A stretch of DNA of 64,000 nucleotides from Nicotiana tabacum. Lineage: Eukaryota; Streptophyta; Magnoliopsida; Solanales; Solanaceae. A program made the position numbers and the translations under genes. The stretch lies in contig NC_134095.1 of the NCBI RefSeq assembly GCF_000715075.1, forward strand, positions 65,167,990 to 65,231,989, in the 5' to 3' direction. The notes beneath the pieces were generated by a model, which saw only the letters and a list, made by a program, of their open reading frames with translations, did not search any database and was not told the origin of the DNA. How positions within the stretch are numbered: position 1 is the first letter of the stretch; each line of letters begins with the position of its first letter. Shown here one piece after another: positions 33,782-46,585 of the stretch.

Positions 33782-36700
33782 GAAGTGGTATCAAAGCAGT
33801 TCTGTCCTAGGGAGTCTACAAGCCGTGTCTAGTAGAGTCTTGTTTATGGGTGTGTTGTGCACCACACTTATAAGCAGGAGGCTACAGGGCATTTAGGTCT
33901 GTCACTCTTTCTTCTTACTCTAGATCGTGCAGTAGAGCTCAGTTGTAAGAATTCAAACTCCTAAATTCAACTTTAGTCGTAATACAACGATACCTACATC
34001 GACAAAGACAGTTGGTAAGAGATTGCATGTGGATGTGGAAGAGTTGAGTCAGAGGAACTCGATTTCACATCATGCTTATGATGAGTAAATATGAGGTCTT
34101 CAACAGATCATGTGTGTACTAAGATGTGTATGCTTCTTAATAAGGAGCCTTAAGGCACGGATATCTATTCACGAATATGGTGAAAATCTATGAGGAATTC
34201 AGAAGCTAGATACAAGTTTTAACAAGTAAAAGAACTAAGGTAAAGAGGGGTACGAGGCACCCTGATAATGAAGATTATCAATATTTTCAAATCAGGCAGA
34301 GAAATATAAGTATTTTGGTACCTTCATCAATGACAGAGGTAAGTACAATTGGCCACACCCATCTCAGTTATGTTCTATGGGAGCTAACATATATTATTTA
34401 AGAGAAAGATGGGATATCAGGATCCAGTTGGAGTTAGAGTAACCCAAAAATTGTGGATAGGTTGTTATCATTAACTAACGTTTCCGAAAGATGGTGCAAA
34501 TGTGGTAATAGATCTCCTTCTAAGACACCCAGATGGTGAACTCTAGAGTAGTACAATCAGATACGAATACTGGAATATTCAAAAATTTCACAAGATAGGC
34601 AGTGGGATCCTAGAAGGGACAAATATTTACCTTAGTATGACTCTAGCCCCAAGTAAAAAAAAGAATGTTAGGCATTCCCAAGAGCCAGTGAGATGAAGCT
34701 AGGGGAGCTTATAGGGAAAGAACTTTTTGTTGAAGTTTTCAGAATAAAGTGATAGACAAAAGAAATATTATCCGGAGAATAAGAAGAAAATAAATGAAGC
34801 ATCATGAGTAAGATGTGATATATGGGTAATAACAGTAAATCAAAATATGACACGATGATAGAGTCTATAGTCAAGTAAAGGAAAATACAAGAGGTGACAA
34901 GCCTTAAGGCAATAAAAGAGTATAAGCCATAAAGTCATATTCTTATTTCGAGAAATGAGTTGGTGACTTCAACGTAATTACCAGGAGGAAAGGTTAGACC
35001 CCAGAGTAATAAAAATCAGTATGGGTTGGTAAACAAGATAAAACCGAACATGAATTAGGGATCGGAGGATTTGATAATGGTCGACATCGTGAGAATTTCA
35101 AAGATCGTGCTCCAACAATAATAGAATAGAAAATAGACGAATAACCTTTAAAGGTTATTTAGGAAGTCGCTTACCTAAAGCAAGCACTCTAAGCAGAGTT
35201 AATCTTAAGGGACTTAGTGTGCCAGTTACCGTAGGTGTCACCTTCGTACGTAAGAAATTTAGTTATCTCTGGTACATAAGGTTACCATAAGGTGATTAAG
35301 GTTCATTGATAATGTGAAAAGACGCCAAAGATGAAGAGGTAAAACAACTATAGGTAGATCGTCGTAGTACTAAATCTTAGTACTCCCCTGAAGGGGGGAA
35401 TATGGTGTGATATGATATTAAGTCGGAGTTAAGTGGTTCAGTTAACTATGGAATGGTAAAGGAAGAATGTGGTAAAAGGAGAAAGGGATGATGTTGCATT
35501 TATTCAGTTCCTACAGATATGTTGCGACTCCAGAACATTATACAAGCACGACACCGAGGAGAGGCAGTAAAAGTTTCCGGCCAGGATGTTATTGATAAAT
35601 AAGTGTGAATGGACACTTGATACATCAGGAGCTAGTGGTGAGAGATAAGTTAAGACAAAGGATATATCCCAAGAGGGATTATGCAGAATATATATATATA
35701 TATATGAGAATGGACCAACGAGTAATTAGTAGTTGATTCAGGAAGAGCCCAGTTATGGCTAGACAAGAGGTCACGAATAAATCAATAGATCATGCAAGAT
35801 AAATGTAGTGAACCGCGGCATAGTGAATTCAGTCTCGCAGATACGAGATCGCAATCATTTGAAAAAAATTCCAGATAGGAGTTGAGGCAATTAAAGGTAC
35901 CATTTTTAAAGTTTATAAAAATAAGAGAGAGTGCCACTAAGGAGACAATAAAAATTTGAGCTTAGAAGTAACCCTACGAGCACAAAGGCATAAATTTATG
36001 TAACTAAGGATTATTATAGGCGAGTAAGAATAACGAAAATTACCTTCGGGTGTACGATATATCAAGCTCGCAACTTTACAAGAGCCAGAAGGTCTCCCTA
36101 AGTACTATAATGAAAGACTAGCTGAGGAAATAAGGAAAAAGGTTTCCACCTAAGCATAGTGAGCTAAAGAGTAAATGATCCTGTAACAACAGTCTCACTA
36201 CAATATTGTATACACTCCATAAGAAAGTGGCACCTATCATGGCTAATGAATGGTAAAAAAAAGCCATCAAAGGTGATGTTTGAGATCATATGAGGTACAG
36301 GAAATTATAGTATTCGTGGGCAAAATGACAAGCCAAGTATTCATGCAACAAGTGATAGAACGACCAGTAAAAGTAATTGCTTACATTTAAGGACAACTGA
36401 GAAGGCACGAAAGGAAATTTATGGTGCTAGCAATTTAAAGGAAGGTTGCGAGTAGTATAAATAGATCGGTGTAGGTCCTACGGTAAAGTATTATAGAGCA
36501 ACAAGGTTTTAGGAGGAGTAAGGATATGAAAAGGTGAGTGAGAAGGTGACGAGAATATGTATGTCCTCGTGATTAAACCCATCAAAACAAGGGAGCTGAT
36601 GATTTCCATATGTAATAAAAAGCTCGGTACAGCCTGAATGAACACAGAGAAGTCTGAGACTAGGTGTATTTAGAAGAGAAGGAATGCTGCCCTGGCAGTA

Positions 36701-37651
36701 GAATAAGGGTATAATTGTGATAGATAAGAGGATGATGCTTAGGCCTTTGATTGAGTAATGATTTAACGAGAAAGGGATTTCATTAATTGCACGGGATTAG
36801 AATACCCCCATAAGATGAATCGCGTTGGGATGCAATGAAATATGGTTATTGAAGTATAGTATTATCCCTAGGTGGATCAGGAAAATCACTTCATATGTTC
36901 CCCGATAAGATGTGAGCCCTAGTGACAGTGTATTACGTAAGAGGTTGCAAGTTATCAGTGATAGATTATAGATCAACATTAAGGTGAATAAACAATAGAT
37001 GGGTACAAGTTCCAAAGTTCGAGATGAGATTTGTTTGTTATTCTTAGATGAATAATAATGAGGAAGCACTAAAGGACTTAGATTTATACATATAGGATAA
37101 GCAGCGAGAGAGTAACCTGGAGTTGGGTAGCAAACCTCGGTAATAATAAACCGAAGTAAGTTTTATGGTATAGTATAACCTACCTAGATGTAGTAAATCC
37201 ATAAGAATAGATATACAAGGCTATGAAACAAGAGATAGAAATAGTCTTAAGTTCGATAAAGTTCCAAGAGAAAGACATCAGTACACCTATAGATGCCTAG
37301 AGGGACAGCTTGTCATAATTCTGTATATGTTCATAAAGTGAGGCTTAGAGATGGGCTAAAAGATGGAGGAAAAAGAGAATACGAGTCGCTAGGCGCCCAT
37401 ACAAGGAAACAGTCGTACATACTGCATGACATAAGGTATCAAATGTTACGATGTTGGAAGAATTCCAACCACATGTCATGGTGTGACAAAGAGGCCTAAG
37501 AGTGGGGAATGCCCAAGAGTTTGGATTTATTCACAAAACAGTTGCTTAAATGGAAAGATGAGAATTAAAGTATTCGTAAGAGCCATAGTTTATGAAACTG
37601 ATAAACGCATCAGTCAACATTCGAGGATGAATGTTCCAAAGGGAGGAATGA
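33782..37651 (+). other. Element Y internal region, non-coding
   Basis: Colinear with 19498-23400 of X. No frame over about 90 codons and no retroelement domain seen. Near the end, CATTCG-AGGA-TGAATG (37618-37633) precedes the PPT AAAGGGAGGAATGA (37638-37651). Confidence 0.8.
33786..33797 (+). other. Element Y primer binding site
   Basis: TGGTATCAAAGC, identical to that of X and four bases after the LTR end. Confidence 0.85.
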
Positions 37652-39670
37652 TGTTACACCCCAAGTTTTCATACGTGAGAGTACGTCGTAAGTCATTGAT
37701 GTAAGCTCGGAAATGAGATTGTATTTGGAAGCAAATAAAGTAAGTTAATCATTTTACCTTGGAGGTTACAAATATTTAAGATCATGAATAACGAGTACCA
37801 AGAGGGTTGGAAATCTTAGAAGCTAAACCAATTGAAGAAAATAAGTTTCGTTGAAAGTCGACAAGTTTCGAATGTTATAACATGTACTTTAGGGTAAAAC
37901 TAGGGTTATTAACATGATAAGGAGGTTATTCTATGAGTTATTTTAGTCATATGATATTCATTTTCTACATTTTGAAGGCAAGCAAGTTGTGGAACAAGAG
38001 TTGGCAAAGGTCATCACAAGTTACATTCATAAATTTGCTGAAATTTAGGTCAAATGTATCTGAGAATTTCTCCAAATATACTTGGAATCATGGGGTGTTG
38101 TTCCTACCAAATTGAAGGTCTACGAGTCTAGTGTCTAACGCATTAAACCGTTTGTCAATACGACATCGGAGTAGAGAGATATTCGTATTTTCGCGAGACC
38201 GCGCAAGCAGCTCCCAATGGGACCCACTTAGGCGGTGGTTGACCTACTTCAATTTATAAATGATTTGGACGCCTATTTTTGCTCATTTTTGAACTACAAT
38301 TCGTCTCCAAACTTCTCCTAACCCTACTAAACATATACCACAAGGGTTTGAAGTGATTCCAAAGTTATTACACCATATTTCAACATCAAAACTTAGTTCT
38401 AGTGAAGAACAACACCTCTTTGAGGTTGTGTTGTCATTGAGGATTGTTGTGGGCTGTATTTGGATGAAATTCCAAGTTGTTGCCGCTATCTAAGATTGAG
38501 TTAACTTGTTTGAAGAGTTGATTGGAAGGGATTAGGGACTCAACGGGTTTAAGGTATGTTAAGGCACTTTCTTCTTTCTTTTGGCATGATCTAAAGTGAA
38601 ATGAACACGCTACTTCATAACGGATCTACTCCTAGCAACTAAGGTTGTCCATATTGTTCTTTCCTTATAAAATTATTCTAAGCAAGTGTGTATGATCCTT
38701 GAATCCTACTAAGGTTCATATTGAGGGTATGGATGTCCATAGTGCTCTTAAGTCACTCCAAAAGGTTTAGAAGGTGATTCCATGAATTGATCATGCATTA
38801 TATATATGTATCTATTTTACTCTACCGAACCGCGCTATAGTCGGCCGGGTATGGCACCTATTGTGCAACCACTGATCAGTTGGTTTACCGAGCTCCACGT
38901 GGCCGGGTATGATTCTACCGAACCTTATGATGGTCAGGTACGCTTTTACCGAGTCCTCTTTGAGGCCGGGTATGATATGATGATGATGATGCCCACAGAG
39001 GCGAATGTTTTAAAAAGTTTATGTATATATATGTATTATGCATTTCATATCAGTAACCCCCAGAGGCACTCAGATGTTACAGGTTGTATCTCCTTTATCT
39101 CTCTCTTTACATTACTGTTCTTGTTTATGCTTTCATGCCTAACATACTCGGTACTTTATTCGTACTGACGTCCTTTTTGCCTGGGGACGTTGCGTTTCAT
39201 GCCCGCAGGTCCCAATTGATAGCTTGACAGTCCTCCTAGTAGGCTATCAGCTCAGCAAAGGTGTTGGTGCACTCCACTTGCTCCGGAGTTGCCTATTTGG
39301 TCAGTATGCTTTGGATATATATTGATTGGTATGGCGGAGCCCTGTCCCGACCTTTATGATTTTATGTACTCTTAGAGGCTTGTAGACAGATATCAGGTGT
39401 ATGGATACTTGTATGGCCTTGTCGGCCTATGTTTCGAGTTTACTAATGGTCATGTCGGCCTTATAGGCCCGTATGTCACATATATAAGTTTGTATATCAT
39501 GTTGGGTCTTCATATGTTGAGTATTCCCTTATGTTTTATTCTTGTTATCTCATGACGGGTTTTCTGGCTCATTTACTCATGATAATATGATAAGAAAGAT
39601 ATGTTGCGTTGGTACTCGGTTGAGTAAGGCACCGGGTGCCTGTCGCGGCCCTTCGGTTTGGGTCGTGACA
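37652..39670 (+). repeat. Element Y 3' LTR
   Basis: 2019 bp, the same length as the 5' LTR. Junction of the missing segment at 38494/38495 (ATCTAAG|ATTGAG). Stem-loop array at 38823-38972. Ends GGTCGTGACA at 39670. Confidence 0.9.
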
Positions 39671-40857
39671 CATTTTTTCCTTTAAACCCTTTAAAGATCC
39701 GAGACCAGACGAACTCCATCCTTTTTTTACCAAAAATACTGGAACATTATAGGCCCTTCAGTTGTGAAACTATGTCATGACATTTTTAATATGCAAGTAA
39801 TCACCCCCATAATTAACAAAACCTATCTTTATCTAATCCCCAAAATTCCTAATGCTAACAACATTAGAAATTTCAGGCCAATTGGGCTCTGTAACACCAT
39901 TTACAAAATAATCACAAAAATTCTAGCAAACCGTCTTAAGTCATTCCTTGAGCACTTAATAAGCCCCTTTCAAGCTAGCTTCATGAAAAATAGAAGAGCT
40001 TCTGATAATGCTGTCATTATCCAAGAACTAGTTTCAAACTTAAAAAAATTAAAAGGCAAACAAGGTCACATGATTCTTAAAATTGATCTGGATAAAGCGT
40101 TTGATCGACTAAAGTGGTCTTTTGTCCATCAGACCCTCCAATATTTCAAATTTCCTCCCAAATTCTCAAAACTCTTATTAAATTGTATCTCCACAAGTTC
40201 GATAGCAGTCCTAGTTAATGGCTCTATTACAAACTTCTTTGAGCCAAGTAGGAGAATCAGGCAATGGGACCCCATATCACCCTATATCTTCATCCTTTGT
40301 TTAGAAATGCTTTCAAGATACATAAATCATCAAGTTGATATTAGGAGATGGGATCCAATAACCACAGGGAGAAAATGTCCACGTTTTCTCACTTATTCTT
40401 TGAAGATTACCTCACCTTGATGGCAAAAGTCAATAAAAAATCATGTCACACCATTAAGGGAGGTCTAGACTATTTCTGCAAACTTTCAGGACAAAATATA
40501 AACCTTACTAAATCCAAAATAGTCTTTTCAAAAAATTGTTTTGAAACTCTCATAAAAGATATTACAAACTTATTAGGAATTAAAAAAAGTGAGTTCTTTG
40601 GTACTTATCTAGGGTTCCTTATTTTAAATAACTACCCTAGGCCAAGGGACTACCAATTCATTGTTGATAAAATGAGAGCTAAACTAGCAGCATGGAAAAT
40701 GAAATTCATTAATATAGCATGTAGAACCCTATCATAATCTTGTCTAAATTCATTACCAAACCATTATATGCAATACACATTACTTCCCAGGAAGACCCTT
40801 AATAAAATTGATAAGGTACAAAGAGATTTCATCTGGGGTGTACCAATGAAAGAAAAA
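39671..40857 (+). pseudogene. LINE1 part 3: reverse transcriptase, catalytic motif altered
   Basis: RT of the non-LTR type: TYLYLIPKIPNANNIRNFRP, IGLCNTIYKIITKILANRL, SPFQASFMKNRRASDNAVII, GHMILKIDLDKAFDRLKW and IRQWDPISPYIFILCLEML. A frameshift near 40330-40400 splits it. In the second frame the catalytic FADD motif reads FEDY (about 40399-40410): the second aspartate is tyrosine. Downstream GTYLGFLIL and KMRAKLAAWKMKFINIACRT are the usual post-RT block, then RDFIWGVPMKEK, where the solo LTR interrupts. Enzymatically dead. Confidence 0.88.
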
Positions 40858-41681
40858 TGTCACGACCCGAATTTTTCACCCTCGGGAGTCGTGATGGCTC
40901 CTACTAATGTGAGCTAGGCAAGCCAATTATTGAACCATCTACCTTTTTACCAATCTTATTCTCTTTAACAATTACAAAGAAATAACATTTAAACTATGGA
41001 ATATAACATAAGCGGAAGAAAACTATAAGCCATCTGAACATGAATATCTATTACAACTACTTGAGTCTCGACTACCTAGAACTGGTGTCACAGTTACACA
41101 GACGGTCTAAGAATACTACAATTAAAGGTCTGAAAGAAATCAATACAACACTGTCTCTGGAAATGCATGAAAGAAATAGGAATAGTAGATAGAAGGAGAC
41201 GCCAAGGCCTGCGGACGCTTGCAGGACTACCTCGGGTCGCCTGATGAACAAGAAACATCAATCCCACTGCGGTCCGAAGTCTACAACACTGGGGTTTGCA
41301 CAAAAGAGTGCAGAGTGTAGTATCAGCACAACTGACCCCATGTGCTGGTAAGTACCTAGCCTAACCTCAGCGAAGTAGTGACGAGACTAGGACCAGACTA
41401 CCAAATAAACCTGTGCAATTTAACTATATACAGCAGAAAAATAACAGAAAGAAACAGTCATATACAGTCAAGTATGGGAGGGGGAAAACATGATGCGGGG
41501 AAACATCGAATAGTAACAGAAGAGCAACAAATAAGTATGAGGTTCACCACAGTTCAATTGAAAATAGGAAGGGGAAATCATGTTGCGGGGTACAACAAGT
41601 ATCAACAGGAAACCAGCAATCTAGTATTGAGAAACCGTAACACATTTATCAATAAAAATTAGGAAATCAAAGACAAGTGCA

Positions 41682-42160
41682 CGGAATCACCCTTCGTGCT
41701 TTTACTCTCTCTCTCTCTCTCTCACCAAAATAATACACTGCATCACCCTTCGTGCTTTAAGCTCTTCCTCACCCAAACAATAATCACAAGGCAAATAGGG
41801 TAAGAGAATCTATAACCTCGAAATAAAATCAAGTAACAACAGAAAATCAGTAAATAAACGTAAAGGACAACATAACTCAATTATCAGCAAGAATTAGAGA
41901 AAATCAAGGACAAGTGCACGACATCACCCTTCGTGCTTTTACTCTCGTCCTCACCATAAGAATCAATACAATAGGCACGGAATGGTACATTGTGCGGCAC
42001 GACATCACCCTTCGTACTATATACTCTTTCCTCACCATGAAATCAATATAATAGGCACAGAATGGTACATCGTGCGGCACGGCATCACCCTTCGTGCTTT
42101 ACACTATTTCCTCATAAAACAAACAATGCACGGCATCACCCTTCGTGCTTTGACTTTCTT
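41682..42160. repeat. Hairpin-forming minisatellite in solo LTR
   Basis: Six copies of the CACGGCATCACCC / TTCGTGCTTT motif near 41684, 41738, 41918, 42000, 42079 and 42129, the same family as in E1 but with one fewer copy. A (CT)n run (41705-41722) sits in the first spacer. Confidence 0.72.
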
Positions 42161-43299
42161 CCTCACCCAAACAACAATCACAAACAATAGGGCAAGGAAA
42201 TAAAGGAAATTGCAATAAGAATCCCGGCAAGGGAGCAACAAGTCAACAATTAAATCCCGGCAAGGGAACAACATCAATAACATCAACATCCCAGCAAGGG
42301 AGATAACAATTAAATCAACAATAGCCCGGCAAGGGTGACAACATAATGATCTCTTCTCTTTCTCATTTTTTTTACTTCACGATTCACTTGACAACTCGAG
42401 CCAATGCTCTAGAGGTTCAATTATCACTTATACCTTCACAACTTGAGCCAATGCTCTAAAAGTTCAATTGTCACTTATACTTTCACAATTCGTTATACGA
42501 CTTGAGCCAACGCTCCTCAATGTTCATAGGTCACAATTCTTTCCACAAACTTTATACAACAAATAGAAACCATCACCAAGGCATGAAAGAAACAACGGAG
42601 TTATGATAATCACAATATAAAGACTCATGGTCATGCTAGACACCAACTTATAGATACTCGTTACCATGCCTATACGTTGTACTCAACAATTACCACATAG
42701 CAAATAGGACTCAACTCCTAATCCTTCAAGCTAAGGTTAGACCAAACACTTACCTCGAACTTCCATGGCCAACTCAATCCTCAAACACCGCCTTTCCTTT
42801 CGAATTTGGCTCCAAATCAATTGTATCTAGACATAATCAACTTAATAACATCAATAAATGCTAAACAATTCAATTCCAATACTTAATTATAGCTTTCTAA
42901 TCATTCTTCCCAAAAATCTAAAAAAATCAACCCCGGGCCCATTTGGTCAAAACACGAGGTTCGGACCAAAACCCGATCACTCATTCACCCACGAGCCCAA
43001 ATATATAAATTGTTTTGAAATTCGACCCCAAAAACGAGGCCAAATCCCCAAATAATCAAAAATCCCTAACTCTACCCAAATCCCTAATTTTCTACCCTTA
43101 ATCACATGTTTTAGGCCTAGAAATCAAGTGGGTGTTGATAAAAATGGAACAAAACGAGCTTAGGATTACATACCTAGGAAGCTATGGTGAAGTTCTTCTT
43201 CAAAAATCACCCAAGAGGTGTGGAGAAGATGAAGTTTGTGAAAAATAATGAAAATCTCGTATGGCATTCTGTTTTTGAAACTTAAAATAACTGGGGGAA

Positions 43300-43590
43300 A
43301 TTAGTCATCGCGTTCGCGATGATCTAGGTCTGACAGACCTTCGCGTTCGCGGAAGATGGCTTGCGTTCGCGGAGCTTTGGCTCCTCAAGCCTACGCGTTC
43401 GCGACGCACAAAATGGTGACCCCTCCCCAGGCCTTAACCTTACGCCTTCGCGAGTGCATGGACGCGTTCGCGAAGGGTATTCCCCCCTTAGCCTCGCGTT
43501 CGCGTCTCAAGCTTCGCATTCGCGAAGAAGAAATCTGGCACCTGGGAAATTTGCCTTACGCGTTCGCGAGAAGGACCACGCAAACGCAAA
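43300..43590. repeat. CGTTCGCG-rich block in solo LTR
   Basis: Ten or so copies of cgttcgcg or close variants (43308, 43340, 43363, 43398, 43462, 43497, 43518, 43560 and others), many containing the TCGCGA core. It lies 720-1010 bp from the LTR start in the element's orientation, equivalent to the CCGCGG block of E1 and the GCGGTCCGCAC block of W. Confidence 0.75.
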
Positions 43591-44310
43591 GAGTAAAATC
43601 CCTGTGCACTGAACAGCAGAAACCTGCAACTTTTGAGTTCCAAAAACCTTCTGAAACACACCCGAGCCCTCGGGGATCAAAACCAAACATACGTACTAAC
43701 TCAGTAATATCATACGAACTTATCTGTGCGATCAAATAGCCAAAATAACCTCAATAACAATGAATTAAACCTCAAAATCAATGAAATATTTCAAAACTTC
43801 TTAAAGCATCAAACTTTGCATTTATGGTCTGAATCACGTCAAACGGATTCTGTTTCTTACCAAACTCCACAGAATCATCTTAAATCATATATAAGACCTG
43901 CACCGGGTGGCGGAACTAAAATACGGGCCCGATACCAACATGTTCTAATCGAAATTCATTTTAAATTCCTTTAAACAATTTTAGAAAATAATTTTCTTTA
44001 AAAATTCATTTCTCGGGCTTGGGACCTCAGAATTCGATTCCGGGCATACGCCCAAGTCCCATATTTTCCTACGGACCCTTTGGGACCGTCAAATCACGGG
44101 TTCGGGTCCGTTTACCCAAAACGTTGACCGAAGTAAATTTATTCATTTTATAGTCAAAATTTATCATTTTTCACAGATTTTCACATATAAGCTTTCTGGC
44201 TACGCGCCCGGACTGCGCACGTAAATCGAGGTGATGCTAAATGAGGTTTTTAAGGCCTCAAAAATATAGAAGTCAATTTAAAAGCAAGTAATGACCCAAA
44301 GGTCATCACA

Positions 44311-45993
44311 GGAAAAAATTCAACTTATTAATTGGTCTACTATTTGCCAAACAAAATAAATGGAGGACATGGTATCCATAATGTAAATTCAAAAAATTTA
44401 TGCTCCTTAGCTAGTATGGTTTGGAGAATGCTCACCAATGCTACCACTCCTTGGGCTACTCTACTAATCTCTTCCTATGCATCAAGCAATGCTAAAAGTA
44501 AAAACTCATTCATTTGGAAAAGCATTAAAAAGGATGGGATTTATGCTTTAAAGGAATTATTTGGTCACCTCATATTCTTACCAACATGAACATATGAGAA
44601 ACCAATTGGATTCAAAGGTGGAAAGTCTTAGGAAAACAGTGGAGGGACCCCTCTTAAAAAGGATCACTCCATAAAATTAAAGGACTTATTTGATGGGAAA
44701 ACTGGGCTTTTGATAAAATCTCCCTTAATATTCCTAATGACACTAAGGAAAGCATCAGCAAGGTTAGAATCCGTCTAAAGGGTCCAATATGCGACATTTC
44801 TTTATGGTCACTTTCTACAAAAGGTTTTTTTACGACCAAAACTTGCTACAACTTAATAGAGTCTCCAAAAAACAACCTAGTAGATTTCAAATGCATTTGG
44901 AACCTTGATTGTCCCAATAAAATCAAATTCTTCATGTGACAATGTCTCCATAATAGGATACCCTGTAGACAATATCTAGCAAGAATTGGCTTAAATATCG
45001 ACCCAATGTGCCCTATATGCAGAAATAATGAGGAAGAATTTATAGCTCACATCTCAATTAACTGCAAGGCTTCTAAATTTTTTTGGGATAATCTTGGGTA
45101 GCATCATTACTATAAGACACAAGATGACCACTGGCTTATTCAACTGAAATATTTTAACTACCCAATTAGAAATAATTTTATAAATTGGGATTTTTTTCTT
45201 TCCTTTTGCTATATGGTACATTTGGCTACATAGGAACAATAACAACCAAAACAACACGACTACTCCCATCAATGGTGACTTTATTATTCAAAAGGCAACT
45301 GAATACAAACTCCTCACTGAAAAAAATATGTACACTCCTCAAAAAATTCCCATCAAAATTGCATGGCAAAAACCACCAAAAGGATGGTTTAAGCTAAACA
45401 TGGATGCTAGCTTTGACAGTGCTACACAAAAATGTGGTCTGGGAGGTATTTTCAGGGATGCCAAGGGACACTGGATTATGGGCTTTCGTAAACCATCCTA
45501 TGCAAGCGGACCATTAGAAGCGGAGATAAAGGCTCTATTAGAGAGACTCAAAACATTTGAAGAATGGAGAATGTACTCGCTTGTAATAGAGATAGATTCC
45601 GTGGAGGTTATTTAATCCATCCTACAGGGAAATAGATTATATGACGATATTGTTAATGAATGCAGGTGGTTAATGCACCAACAGAAGGAGATGATCCTCC
45701 AGCACACATTCTGGCAAGGGAATATTGTAGCTCATCACATGGCAAGGAAGGTTGTGGATCAAATGTAAGGCAAGAAGACTTTTGTTGAAACTCCAACTTG
45801 TGTAAAATGTATTGTGGAAAAGGAACTACTAGAACAATATGTTTTTGAGAAATTTCTATCTTATGATGCTTGTAACACTTAAGCAAACCTAGGTAATCAA
45901 AGCATCCTTAGGGACACCAAGTATGCGTACCATGTACTAAACTCTACTTAATTATTAATATATATAACTCTTGTTTGCTCAAAAAAAATCTTG
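44311..45993 (+). pseudogene. LINE1 part 4: zinc-binding zf-RVT region, RNase H and 3' end
   Basis: Continuation of LINE1 ORF2 after the solo LTR: GGHGIHNVNSKNLCSLASMV, then a zf-RVT module (FKCIWNLDCPNKIKFF, MCPICRNNEEEFIAHISINC) near 44890-45070. From about 45330 an RNase H domain follows: PKGWFKLNMDASFDS with the first Asp, GLGGIFRDAKGHWIMGF, SGPLEAEIKALLERLK with the Glu, VIEIDSVEVI with an Asp, and HTFWQGNIVAHHMARKVVDQ with a His and Asp. RNase H at the end of plant L1 elements is a known acquired module. Stops fall at 44588, 45602 and 45766. An A8 run at 45986-45993 is taken as the poly(A) tail. Confidence 0.82.
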
Positions 45994-46585
45994 CTTTGAA
46001 TTCTCTTTTATATTCTTTTTAGTTTGTCATATGAGAAGTTTGATATTTTTATTAGGGTTGCTGAAATCTTATCAGTTGATTGTGATTCAAACTCTTTTAT
46101 TGCCTATTAGTGCTTTTGCTTTTATTTACCATCTCTTTTTATGTTCTTAACTTGGTACTATCTAATATTTGTGCTTTCTTCCTCCAAGTTTTAGGTTGCC
46201 GATTCAAAATCTTAGAAGCTTTTGGATCCCTTAAAACTAACATAACAAAGTATATCGAGGTAACTTATTATTTATTTTATTTCTCACCAAACAAGATATG
46301 AATTACTCCTTAGCATGTGAGTCCCTTAATCTTTTTTATTTTTTTCATTTTATAAAATATTATTGTAACCTTTGACAGTTTTTTCTTGATTTAGTTTTTG
46401 TTACTTTTGTTTTTTATGTTTTTATAGGATTTTGAAAGAATTATTTTCCGCTAAATTCTTTTTCACTTCGCCATCCAATTCAATTTCTTTAGGATAAAAG
46501 ATTATGTTGGTTTATACTTCGAGTTAAAAGAGGATTTACATTTGAGAAAATATCTAAATACTAACATAGTATCAATATGAGATTG
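45994..46585. other. Unannotated AT-rich stretch
   Basis: About 590 bases of T/A-rich sequence between the LINE1 tail and the first Helitron-like unit. No coding potential, terminal repeats or known motif recognised. It does not resemble LTR Z, which would be expected if LINE1 had simply inserted into Z. Confidence 0.5.

Larger units (their letters stand above)
31763..39670 (+). mobile_element. Element Y: non-autonomous LTR retrotransposon, short-LTR form of X
   Basis: 7908-bp element with LTRs of 2019 bp each, PBS, PPT and target duplication cattt (31758-31762 and 39671-39675). The internal region (33782-37651, 3870 bp) aligns with that of X throughout and is likewise non-coding. The LTRs differ from X mainly by precise absence of the 665-668 bp intron-like segment. 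Inserted into LINE1 between the connector and RT. A hand count over the first 165 LTR bases gives six differences between its two LTRs, so its age is similar to X. Confidence 0.88.
40858..44310 (-). repeat. Solo LTR, Tekay-type, related to E1 LTR
   Basis: 3453 bp, from tgtcacgacccgaattt at 40858 to ggtcatcaca at 44310. The first 70 bases and whole layout match the E1 LTR: hairpin minisatellite (41682-42160), cccggcaagggag repeats (about 42220-42335), gagccaatgctc repeats, a GC-rich block (about 43300-43590) and the ending cgcccggactgcgcac. The GC block is built on CGTTCGCG rather than CCGCGG motifs. No internal region, so intra-element LTR recombination is likely. LINE1 coding continues on both sides; the 5-bp duplication is imperfect (aaaaa versus ggaaa). 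Confidence 0.87.

Noticed and set aside
43356..43739. 127-codon frame in the solo LTR
   Set aside because: It spans the CGTTCGCG block, where stops are rare because of base composition; not preserved in the E1 LTR.
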